DNA of 22,284 nucleotides from an uncultured Acidimicrobiaceae bacterium (GTDB lineage: Bacteria; Actinomycetota; Acidimicrobiia; Acidimicrobiales; Ilumatobacteraceae). Location of the stretch: positions 1-22,284 of the forward strand of contig CAIVDG010000327.1 of assembly GCA_903904615.1 (NCBI GenBank), written 5' to 3'. Made by a program: the position numbers and the translations under genes. Shown piece after piece: positions 14,513 to 21,423 of this stretch. Each line of letters opens with the position of its first letter. Within the stretch, counting starts at the first letter, position 1. The notes under the pieces are model-generated. The model was not told where the DNA came from. It searched no databases and saw only the letters and a list, made by a program, of their open reading frames with translations.

Positions 14513-16966
14513 ATGACTATAGAAAACGATTCAACTCTGATTGAAGAACATGAAGAACATGTGGTTGCCAATGAAACAGCACCAGATTCTGATTGGGTAG
14601 AAACTCTCAAAGCCATGAGTACAACAGCAGTTGTGCTTGGTGCAACGTTAATTATTTTGTCGGTGTTGCATCCGAATCTCATTTTGAGAAACAACACTCC
14701 TACTGGCGGCGACATGGGCGCCCACGTGTGGGGCCCTGCGTACTTGCGCGATGTGTTGTTGCCTCACTGGAGACTCACTGGTTGGAGTATGGATTGGTAT
14801 TCGGGTCTTCCTGCGTATCGCTTTTACATGGTTGTTCCGGCTCTTGCCATTGTGTTGCTCGACATTGCACTGCCATATGGCGTTGCGTTCAAGATCATCG
14901 TTGTTCTTGGTCTCGTAGCGTTTCCATGGTGTGTGCATTTCATGGGGCGCATTGCAAAATTGGCTTATCCACTTCCAGAACTCATGGTCGTGGGCGCCAC
15001 CATGTTTCTGCTGGATGAAAGCTTCACCATTTACGGCGGAAACATTGCATCCACCATGGCTGGCGAGTTCTCGCACTCCATTGCGCTGGCGCTGTCCATG
15101 GTGGGACTTGGACTCTTCTCTCGTGGGCTAGATGATGGAAAACATCGTGGATGGGCGGCCATCTTTATTGCGTTGTCTGCTCTGAGTCACGGAATTGTGT
15201 TGTTGTTTGTGTTCGGTGGAGCAGTAGTGATGTTGCTTCTCCGCTTAGACAAGCAACGTCTTCGTTACGGTCTCACAACTATTGGATGCGCCATTCTCTT
15301 GTCGGCGTTCTGGGTGGTGCCGTTCTTGGGTGGTCATGCATTCATGACAGACATGAAGTACGGCTCAGAGCCTGGTGGCGGATCATTCACCTCAATGTGG
15401 GAGATGTATTTCCCGTTGTCTACAACCTGGGACATTCTTCTGGTGTTGCTCTCTGTTGCAGGGTTCATCGGCTCGTGGATTCGCAAACGCCACTTCGGCA
15501 TCTGGATGGGCGTGTACATCGTCATCCTCATGATTGGTGTGAAGGTGGCACAAGGTGGCCTGCCGGTTATTGGCTTGCTGTGGAACCCAAGAGTTCTCCC
15601 GTTCTTGTATCTGTTGCGATACATGCTTGCGGCTATCGGCGTGTATGAAGTTGCGGCGTATTTCAAGCGAATCATTGCTCTCGAACGTTCTCGCGACGAG
15701 CTTCCTTCTGAACCATCAACGCGCATGGGAACTTCCATCTTGTGGTCGTTTGCAGTTGTGTGCCTTGTAGTTATCGGCGTGCGATACCAGTCGCTTCCCT
15801 TTGCGAAAATCACTAGCGACACTCAAAAAACGAGTTATTCATGGGGCCCCATTAACTTTCCGGCCACACGTGCATTCTCCGACGGTTGGGCGCGTTGGAA
15901 CTTCGAGGGGTATGAAGGCAAGGCGTCGTACGGCGAGTATCACGGTCTTGTTCAAACAATGGACACGCTTGGCAAGAACAAGGATCACGGTTGTGGTCGT
16001 GCACTCTGGGAGAACAATTCAGAGCTCAACAAATACGGAACAACCATGGCTCTCATGCTTCTGCCGTTTTGGACCGAAGGATGTATTGGGTCAATGGAAG
16101 GCTTGTACTTTGAAGCTGCCGGAACAACCCCGTATCACTTCATCGCTGCTGCTGCTTTGTCCAAACAAAGCAGCAACCCAGTACGTGAACTTCGATACGA
16201 CAACAACGACCCTGTCAAGGGTGTGGCGTACATGCGAATGCTCGGCATTAAGTACTACCTTGCGTTCACTCCTGAAGCCGTACAAAAAGCAGACACTGTT
16301 CCAGAGTTAGAAAAGGTTGGAACAAGTGGTCCGTGGAATGTTTATGAATTAGCCGACCTTCCGATGGTGGTTGCCTTAGACACTCAGCCTGTTGTTGTTA
16401 ATGAACGCAAGGGCGACCGACGCGAACGTTGGTTAGAAATAGGAACGTCGTATTTCCAGAATTCGTCTGAATGGGCGGCCTTGCCCGTGTCGGATGGTCC
16501 GAAGGAATGGCAGCGCATCGATGTAGATGTTGATGAATCTCGCCAAGTTGGTGTTGAAGGTGAACCTGGTCGCCAAGTTGATGTGGTGAAGCCACAACAA
16601 GAAATTGATACACAGACAATTAATGCAGCCGAAGTGTCAAATGTGGTCATCGACGATGAGTCTGTGTCATTCAGCGTTGACAAAATTGGTACACCCATAC
16701 TTGTGAAGGTGAGTTACTTTCCGAACTGGTCAGTCACTGGCGCAAAAGAGGTGTATCGCGCGGCTCCCAACATGATGGTTGTTGTTCCAACGGAGAAGAA
16801 CGTTCGTTTGTCGTATGAGCCGTCAAAACTCGACCAATTTGCCTACGTTCTCACCTTTGCCGGAATAGTTCTCGTGGTCTTTATGCTTCGCCGCCGCCTG
16901 CGTTACGGAACTTCACTCCCTCCACGAAACTCAGGCGAATCGGAAGTATCGGCACTGTCAGAGTGA
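14513..16966 (+). CDS. Large membrane protein, probable GT-C-type glycosyltransferase (PTPS-related membrane family)
   Basis: The 817-residue protein has an acidic cytoplasmic N-terminus, a first span near 38-52, then a loop with GGDMGAHVW (65-73) and WSMDWYSGLPAYRFY. An acidic residue and histidine in the first external loop followed by such a segment is characteristic of GT-C lipid-linked sugar transferases, particularly the membrane family called 6-pyruvoyl-tetrahydropterin synthase-related in databases; it is not expected to be a pterin enzyme. About ten further spans reach to residue 430. The external part contains LGIKYYLAF and a beta-rich end with KVSYFPNWSVTG (about 732-743), then a final span near 772-790 and basic residues. 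It probably uses a lipid-linked sugar for envelope glycan assembly. AGGA lies 4 nt upstream of the ATG. Codons 11-16 are a 9-bp duplication encoding EEHEEH. Confidence 0.78.
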   Translation: MTIENDSTLIEEHEEHVVANETAPDSDWVETLKAMSTTAVVLGATLIILSVLHPNLILRNNTPTGGDMGAHVWGPAYLRDVLLPHWRLTGWSMDWYSGLPAYRFYMVVPALAIVLLDIALPYGVAFKIIVVLGLVAFPWCVHFMGRIAKLAYPLPELMVVGATMFLLDESFTIYGGNIASTMAGEFSHSIALALSMVGLGLFSRGLDDGKHRGWAAIFIALSALSHGIVLLFVFGGAVVMLLLRLDKQRLRYGLTTIGCAILLSAFWVVPFLGGHAFMTDMKYGSEPGGGSFTSMWEMYFPLSTTWDILLVLLSVAGFIGSWIRKRHFGIWMGVYIVILMIGVKVAQGGLPVIGLLWNPRVLPFLYLLRYMLAAIGVYEVAAYFKRIIALERSRDELPSEPSTRMGTSILWSFAVVCLVVIGVRYQSLPFAKITSDTQKTSYSWGPINFPATRAFSDGWARWNFEGYEGKASYGEYHGLVQTMDTLGKNKDHGCGRALWENNSELNKYGTTMALMLLPFWTEGCIGSMEGLYFEAAGTTPYHFIAAAALSKQSSNPVRELRYDNNDPVKGVAYMRMLGIKYYLAFTPEAVQKADTVPELEKVGTSGPWNVYELADLPMVVALDTQPVVVNERKGDRRERWLEIGTSYFQNSSEWAALPVSDGPKEWQRIDVDVDESRQVGVEGEPGRQVDVVKPQQEIDTQTINAAEVSNVVIDDESVSFSVDKIGTPILVKVSYFPNWSVTGAKEVYRAAPNMMVVVPTEKNVRLSYEPSKLDQFAYVLTFAGIVLVVFMLRRRLRYGTSLPPRNSGESEVSALSE
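16150..16175. repeat. Perfect 11-bp intragenic inverted repeat
   Basis: TGCTGCTTTGT (16150-16160), loop CCAA, ACAAAGCAGCA (16165-16175). It lies within the coding sequence of the GT-C-like gene, encoding part of AAALSKQSSN. The mRNA would form a strong hairpin. Confidence 0.7.
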
Positions 16967-16974
16967 CCCGCAGA

Positions 16975-16980
16975 TAACCT
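16975..16980 (+). promoter_or_regulatory. Candidate -10 box of manB
   Basis: TAACCT lies 9 nt before the ATG at 16990 (6 nt before an in-frame TTG at 16987). The 23-nt gap from the upstream gene has no Shine-Dalgarno site, so an internal leaderless promoter may serve manB besides read-through. Confidence 0.3.
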
Positions 16981-16989
16981 CTCTCGTTG

Positions 16990-18357
16990 ATGAGTACAGA
17001 CCCTGCGGTCCTTGACCGAATTGTCAAGGCCTACGACGTACGGGGTACTACTCCCGACCAAATGAATGCCGAAGTTGCGCACGCATTGGGGATCGCTTTT
17101 GCAGAGTTTGTAGGCACACCAATGGTGATTGTGGCGCGAGACATGCGCGCAACCGGCGAAGAGCTTGTCAATGCGTTCTCCGAAGGAGTTTTGTCACGTG
17201 GTGTTGACATTGTTGATCTAGGACTGGGAAGTACCGACATGGTGTACTTCGCAGCCGGAACACTGAATGCCCCTGGCGCCATGTTTACTGCGTCGCACAA
17301 CCCGGCCGAATACAACGGCATCAAGTTCTGCTTGTCAGGTGCACGTCCTGTCGGAATCGATACTGGTCTCGCAGACATTCGGGATACAGCAAAGAACGTG
17401 CTTGCTGGCCGTGGACCGAGCGCTGTCGCGGCTAAAGGTTCTCGTAGCGAACGCGACATGTTGGATCAATTTGCCGATCACGTCATTTCGTTTATTGATG
17501 TCTCTTCACTGTCTCCCATGAAAGTGGTTGCAGATACGGCAAACGGCATGGGTGGCCTCATTGTGCCTGTGGTCTTCGAACGTTTGCCCATGATGGAACT
17601 TGAAGTCATGTACCCCGAACTCGATGGTTCATTTCCCAATCACCCAGCAGATCCCATTCAGCCAGCAAACCAACGAGATCTGCAAGCTCGAGTGACTAGT
17701 GGTGGCTTCGACATTGGTTTGGCGTTCGATGGAGATGCAGACCGAGTATTTGTTGTTGATGAAAAGGGGAGAGGCCTTTCTGGCTCAAGTACCACTGCAA
17801 TTCTCGCTGCCGGCGTCTTGCGTGCGCATCCGGGGGCCACTGTTCTGTACAACCTCATCTGTTCTCGAAGCGTTCCAGAAGTCATTCGCGAAAATGGCGG
17901 CGTACCTGTTCGTACGAAAGTGGGACACAGCAACATCAAACAAGTCATGGCAGAAACAGGCGCGGTTTTTGGTGGCGAACACAGTGCGCACTACTACTTC
18001 CTAAACAACTTCCGCGCGGACTCTGGAATTATCGCCACGATGTTCATGCTGCAAGAACTGTCGCGTGCAGGAGTTCCACTGTCTGAATTCCGTCGACCAT
18101 TCGAGCGTTACGAGGCAAGTGGTGAAATCAATACCAGTGTCTCGGACGCAAGCGCTGTGATGGCTGCGGTGGCGAAAGCTTTCGATGGTCACCCACAAGA
18201 CTGGATCGACGGACTCACTGTTGACTGTGGCGACTGGTGGTTCAACCTTCGCCCATCAAATACCGAACCGCTTCTTCGCCTGAATTTGGAAGCTGCCACT
18301 CGCGACGAATGCGATGACCATGTGGTGGAAGTACTTTCACTCGTAACATCGGTGTGA
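16990..18357 (+). CDS. manB: Phosphomannomutase / phosphoglucomutase
   Basis: The 455-residue product belongs to the alpha-D-phosphohexomutase family, which interconverts mannose 6-phosphate and mannose 1-phosphate in the cytoplasm. The four family signatures are present in order: the phosphoserine loop TASHNPAEYNG (catalytic Ser102), metal loop DGDADR (247-252), sugar loop GGEHSAHYYF and phosphate-binding RPSNTEP near the C-terminus. The GEHS loop is typical of bifunctional mannose/glucose enzymes; mannose is favoured by the GDP-mannose genes nearby. The ATG at 16990 is chosen; a TTG directly before it is possible. It is the fourth gene of a + strand run and followed after 13 nt by a Trm112-like gene. 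Confidence 0.95.
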   Translation: MSTDPAVLDRIVKAYDVRGTTPDQMNAEVAHALGIAFAEFVGTPMVIVARDMRATGEELVNAFSEGVLSRGVDIVDLGLGSTDMVYFAAGTLNAPGAMFTASHNPAEYNGIKFCLSGARPVGIDTGLADIRDTAKNVLAGRGPSAVAAKGSRSERDMLDQFADHVISFIDVSSLSPMKVVADTANGMGGLIVPVVFERLPMMELEVMYPELDGSFPNHPADPIQPANQRDLQARVTSGGFDIGLAFDGDADRVFVVDEKGRGLSGSSTTAILAAGVLRAHPGATVLYNLICSRSVPEVIRENGGVPVRTKVGHSNIKQVMAETGAVFGGEHSAHYYFLNNFRADSGIIATMFMLQELSRAGVPLSEFRRPFERYEASGEINTSVSDASAVMAAVAKAFDGHPQDWIDGLTVDCGDWWFNLRPSNTEPLLRLNLEAATRDECDDHVVEVLSLVTSV

Positions 18358-18370
18358 ACAAAGGACATTT

Positions 18371-18607
18371 ATGACCATCGAAAAATCACTCCTCGCAATT
18401 CTTGCGTGTCCAGAGGACAAAGGCCCGTTGTGGTTCATCGAGTCTGAATCGTTGCTCTACAACCCTCGTACGCATCGCTCTTTTCCCGTCATCGATGGGA
18501 TTCCCGTGATGCTCTTGGAAGAGTCCACTGTGGTTGGTGACTCAGAACACGCCCGTTTGCAGGGTCTTATCGATGCGAACAGCATCAAACCCACCTTCAC
18601 TGCCTAA
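18371..18607 (+). CDS. Trm112-like small protein
   Basis: The 78-residue product matches the Trm112p/UPF0434 type: LLAILACPEDKGPLWF, a short strand-rich middle (LLYNPRTHRSFPVIDGIPVMLLEE) and a divergent tail. Eukaryotic and archaeal Trm112 proteins are small activating partners of methyltransferases; the actinobacterial role is unknown. Only one cysteine of the typical zinc set is present (CPEDK instead of CPxCK), so zinc binding is doubtful. AAGGA lies 5 nt before the ATG. It is 13 nt downstream of manB and 112 nt upstream of the SAH hydrolase gene. The proximity to an SAH-recycling gene is suggestive, because methyltransferases make SAH, but this is inference. Confidence 0.85.
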   Translation: MTIEKSLLAILACPEDKGPLWFIESESLLYNPRTHRSFPVIDGIPVMLLEESTVVGDSEHARLQGLIDANSIKPTFTA

Positions 18608-18615
18608 GTATTGGC

Positions 18616-18621
18616 TAGGGT
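18616..18621 (+). promoter_or_regulatory. Candidate -10 box of ahcY
   Basis: TAGGGT fits TANNNT. A start about 7 nt downstream (near 18628) would begin the transcript at the base of the first leader hairpin. It lies just after the Trm112-like stop, so ahcY can have its own promoter. Confidence 0.4.
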
Positions 18622-18628
18622 AAACACC

Positions 18629-18719
18629 CGATTGGGCTGACGTGAGTGGTGCCAGCAGGCCCCAGCCCCAATCGTTTTCAGAACCCGCACGCCGTGTGGG
18701 TTGATGTGAAGGAGCCTCA
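18629..18719 (+). promoter_or_regulatory. Structured 5' leader of ahcY, possible cis-regulatory RNA
   Basis: Helix 1 pairs CGATTGGGCTG (18629-18639) with CAGCCCCAATCG (18663-18674), 11 pairs with a single bulged base, enclosing 23 nt that can hold a small GCC-AGCA-GGC hairpin (18651-18660). After ATCG and a U-rich linker, helix 2 pairs AACCCGCAC (18682-18690) with GTGTGGGTT (18694-18702) around a 3-nt loop, with one G-U pair. AAGGAG (18709-18714) follows, 5 nt before the ATG. Two helices before a strong ribosome binding site suggest control of translation or a stability element. I could not match it to the SAH riboswitch consensus I remember. It is a candidate only. Confidence 0.5.
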
Positions 18720-20168
18720 ATGTCCACTCTCGCCGCACGCCGCGATTACCGCGTCGCCGACCTCAGCCTTGCACCGTTCGGTCGTAAGGAAATCCATCTC
18801 GCCGAACATGAAATGCCTGGCCTTCGCTGGTTGCGCAAAGAGTTTGGCCCATCAAAGCCGCTTGCCGGCGCCCGTATCTCGGGCTCGCTGCACATGACGA
18901 TTCAGACAGCAGTGCTCATTGAGACGCTTGTTGAATTGGGTGCAGAGGTGCGTTGGGCAAGTTGCAACATTTTCTCTACTCAAGATCATGCAGCCGCAGC
19001 AGTGGTTATTGGTCCGAACGGAACTGAAGATAACCCCCAAGGTGTTCCTGTGTTTGCTTGGAAGGGCGAAACGCTGGAGGAGTACTGGTGGTGCACCGAG
19101 CAGATGATGACCTGGCCAGACGGTGGTCACGCCAACATGATTTTGGACGATGGCGGCGACGCAACGTTGCTGGTGCACAAGGGCGTTGAATACGAAAAGG
19201 CGGGAGAGGTTCCCGACCCAACCGCTGCATCGAACCCAGAACTTGCAATCGTTCTCGGGTTGCTTCAGCGTTCGCTGAAGACGGAGCCAAGCAAGTGGAC
19301 AGAGATGGCCAAGCACATCAAGGGCGTTACTGAAGAAACCACTACTGGTGTTAAGCGTTTGTACAAGATGGCAAAAGACGGCGAATTGTTGTTCCCCGCT
19401 ATCAACGTGAACGACTCGGTCACAAAGAGCAAGTTCGACAACTTGTACGGATGTCGTCACTCACTGATTGACGCAATCAACCGTGCCACCGACGTCATGA
19501 TCGCTGGCAAGTTATCCGTGGTGTGTGGCTATGGAGATGTTGGCAAGGGTTGCGCCCAGTCGCTTCGCGGTCAGGGTGCTCGCGTCATCGTGACCGAGAT
19601 TGACCCCATCAACGCATTGCAAGCCGCAATGGAAGGGTACGAAGTCAACACGTTGGAGTCGGCTCTCGGAGAGGCAGACATTTTCGTGACTGCAACCGGC
19701 AACGAGGCAATCATTACTGCCGAGCACATGGAAAAGATGAAGCACAACGCAATCGTGTGCAACATTGGCCACTTCGACAATGAAATCGACATGGCTGGCC
19801 TCAGTCGTAGCAGTGCAACGCGCGATGAGTTGAAGCCTGGTACCGACCTGTGGACATTCCCCGATGGTCACTCGGTCATCGTGTTGGCGGAAGGCCGTTT
19901 GGTGAACCTGGGTTGTGCAACCGGCCACCCATCATTCGTGATGAGCTGTTCGTTTAGCAACCAGGTCATTGCTCAAATCGAATTGTTCAACAACCTCGAG
20001 AACTACCCAACCGGTGTCTATGTGCTTCCGAAGCATCTCGATGAGAAGGTGGCCCGTGCTCACCTTGAAGCATTAGGTGTGAAGCTCACGCAACTCACCG
20101 ATGAGCAAGCTGAATACTTGGATATGGACCCTTCTGGTCCATTCAAGCCAGACCACTACCGTTACTAA
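18720..20168 (+). CDS. ahcY: Adenosylhomocysteinase (S-adenosylhomocysteine hydrolase)
   Basis: The 482-residue enzyme splits S-adenosylhomocysteine to adenosine and homocysteine, relieving product inhibition of methyltransferases. Hallmarks are SCNIFSTQDHAAAA, DDGGDATLLVHKG, the NAD-binding GYGDVGKGCAQSLRGQGARV (about 270-289), IVCNIGHFDNEID, LAEGRLVNLGCATGHPSFVM and the C-terminal KPDHYRY, whose lysine and tyrosine reach into the neighbouring subunit's NAD site. The length includes the insertion after QDHAAAA seen in many bacterial and plant enzymes. AAGGAG stands 5 nt before the ATG. A structured leader precedes it and a strong hairpin terminator follows, so it appears monocistronic. Confidence 0.98.
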   Translation: MSTLAARRDYRVADLSLAPFGRKEIHLAEHEMPGLRWLRKEFGPSKPLAGARISGSLHMTIQTAVLIETLVELGAEVRWASCNIFSTQDHAAAAVVIGPNGTEDNPQGVPVFAWKGETLEEYWWCTEQMMTWPDGGHANMILDDGGDATLLVHKGVEYEKAGEVPDPTAASNPELAIVLGLLQRSLKTEPSKWTEMAKHIKGVTEETTTGVKRLYKMAKDGELLFPAINVNDSVTKSKFDNLYGCRHSLIDAINRATDVMIAGKLSVVCGYGDVGKGCAQSLRGQGARVIVTEIDPINALQAAMEGYEVNTLESALGEADIFVTATGNEAIITAEHMEKMKHNAIVCNIGHFDNEIDMAGLSRSSATRDELKPGTDLWTFPDGHSVIVLAEGRLVNLGCATGHPSFVMSCSFSNQVIAQIELFNNLENYPTGVYVLPKHLDEKVARAHLEALGVKLTQLTDEQAEYLDMDPSGPFKPDHYRY

Positions 20169-20180
20169 AACGTTTATGCG

Positions 20181-20210
20181 CAAGGCCGTCGGGGAAACCC
20201 GGCGGCCTTG
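20181..20210. terminator. Bidirectional intrinsic terminator between ahcY and the YczE-like gene
   Basis: CAAGGCCGTCGGG (20181-20193), loop GAAA, CCCGGCGGCCTTG (20198-20210): 13 pairs with one G-U pair. It starts 12 nt after the ahcY stop and 7 nt after the convergent gene's stop. The downstream T tracts are weak on both strands (TTGCATTTATT on +, CGTTTT farther on -), so efficiency is uncertain. Confidence 0.8.
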
Positions 20211-20216
20211 TTGCAT

Positions 20217-20879
20217 TTATTGCTCTTGTGCTTCGGCTTCCGCTGCGAGAACAGCAGACGGCGACATACGGAAGAGTTTCAGAGTGACCTGAACGAGTGG
20301 GCCAATACCGAATGCAAAGACGAAAGTTCCCAGTCCGAGTGATCCGCCCAGGAAGATGCCAATGATCATCACTGTGACTTCAACTGTTGTGCGTGCAAGG
20401 CGAACACTGATTCCGTAGCGCGCGTTCAGACCCAACATCAAACCGTCGCGTGGACCAGAGCCAAGTTCTGCGCCGATGTACAAACCAGAACCCGCAGCAA
20501 TGCACAACATGCCTGCGCACATAAATGCAAGACGAACGGCGATGTGGTCAGGCGCGGGGAGAAGGTCTTGCACAACGTTCTCTACGAGGCCAATCTGCAC
20601 GGCATTCAACAGAGTTCCCAGCCCGGGTCGCAGTCGCAACGGAATCCAAAGCAGCAAGACGAAAAAAGCAACGATGATGAGAACAGTGCCTAACCCGAGC
20701 CCCGTTTTTTCTGAGATTCCCTGGTGGAACACGTCCCACGGTGGAACACCGATATCGGCCTGTACGAAGAAGGCGATCCCGCTGCCGAAGCCCGCAAGTC
20801 CCAGCACACATCGGCTCACTCGTTCTACGAATCGTTCCCGCATTGGACGTGGGGGTTGCGTGGGCGCGGGAGAAACCAT
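20217..20879 (-). CDS. YczE/YitT-type integral membrane protein
   Basis: The 220-residue product has five predicted membrane spans. The early motif GSGIAFFVQADIGVPPWDVFHQGIS followed by GLGLGTVLIIV, and the later GSGLYIGAELGSGPRDGLMLGL, are the internally repeated pattern of YczE/YitT-family proteins. The function is poorly known; in Bacillus YczE affects surfactin production. I placed the start at the ATG at 20879, which has TACGGT 8 nt upstream; GTG at 20912 and ATG at 20843 are alternatives. The start lies in a CCATGG palindrome whose other strand is the ComF start, so the two genes are divergent with overlapping start codons. Confidence 0.78.
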   Translation of the reverse strand: MVSPAPTQPPRPMRERFVERVSRCVLGLAGFGSGIAFFVQADIGVPPWDVFHQGISEKTGLGLGTVLIIVAFFVLLLWIPLRLRPGLGTLLNAVQIGLVENVVQDLLPAPDHIAVRLAFMCAGMLCIAAGSGLYIGAELGSGPRDGLMLGLNARYGISVRLARTTVEVTVMIIGIFLGGSLGLGTFVFAFGIGPLVQVTLKLFRMSPSAVLAAEAEAQEQ

Positions 20880-21402
20880 GGAACTACACCGTACTGATTT
20901 ATTGGCAAACACTCGCGGTCAATTAGTAAACGTCACCTATTCGTCATCGTCATTGTTTGAGGGCGAGGTGAAAGACCTCATAGTGAACTTCAAGTATCAG
21001 CACAACAAAGCTCTTGCACGAACACTGGCTCGTTCAGTGATGGGTGCCGCGAAACTGATGCGTGACTGCGACTTGGTGACGTGGATTCCCACTTTGCTTG
21101 AACGAAAAAACGACCGCGGGTTTGATCATGCTGAACTATTGGCGCGCCACGTAGGTGTGATGTTGCGAAAGCCCACGCGTGGAGTGCTGCGACGAACAAG
21201 TACTGGACATCAGACTGGCCGAAGCCGATCAGAGCGACTCGTTGGTGTGAGTTTCGTAGCGAGCCCGGCGGTGCGGGAGCGACGGATTGTTCTTATCGAC
21301 GACGTGATCACAACAGGAACCACAATGCGTGAAGCCGCTCAGGCCCTTGTTGTGGCTGGTGCCAGCGAGGTGGCATGTGTTGGCGCCGCGTTTGTTTCGT
21401 AA
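20878..21402 (+). CDS. ComF-family phosphoribosyltransferase lacking the N-terminal zinc finger
   Basis: The 174-residue protein has the ComF core: FEGEVKDLIVNFKYQHNKALARTLA (about 28-52), VTWIPTLLERKNDRGFDHAELLAR, the RTSTGHQTGRSRSERL segment and the PRPP-binding loop RIVLIDDVITTGTTM (about 136-150). ComF proteins are linked to DNA uptake or processing, but actinobacterial versions are of unclear function. The N-terminal CxxC zinc module usual in ComF is missing; the protein begins close to the core. The ATG at 20878 is supported by GGGAG (20868-20872) 5 nt upstream. The open frame further upstream to 20476 is antisense to the membrane protein gene and is rejected. It is followed 21 nt later by a TetR-type gene. 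Confidence 0.85.
   Translation: MELHRTDLLANTRGQLVNVTYSSSSLFEGEVKDLIVNFKYQHNKALARTLARSVMGAAKLMRDCDLVTWIPTLLERKNDRGFDHAELLARHVGVMLRKPTRGVLRRTSTGHQTGRSRSERLVGVSFVASPAVRERRIVLIDDVITTGTTMREAAQALVVAGASEVACVGAAFVS
20888..20893 (-). promoter_or_regulatory. Candidate leaderless -10 box of the YczE-like gene
   Basis: TACGGT on the minus strand lies 8 nt before the ATG at 20879. It is located inside the comF coding start, so the two promoters would interleave. Confidence 0.35.
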
Positions 21403-21423
21403 AACTTTTCCCAAAGTGGCAGA

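Noticed and set aside
14543..14560. 9-bp tandem duplication at the start of the GT-C-like gene as a phase-variable repeat
   Set aside because: There are only two units, each a multiple of three, so slippage would not change the frame; it simply encodes EEHEEH.
18629..18719. Assignment of the ahcY leader to the known SAH riboswitch
   Set aside because: The helix layout differs from the SAH riboswitch core as I recall it, so I kept it as an unassigned candidate.
20476..20877. An upstream extension of the ComF-like reading frame
   Set aside because: It runs antisense to the conserved YczE-like coding sequence, while the ATG at 20878 has a good Shine-Dalgarno site.
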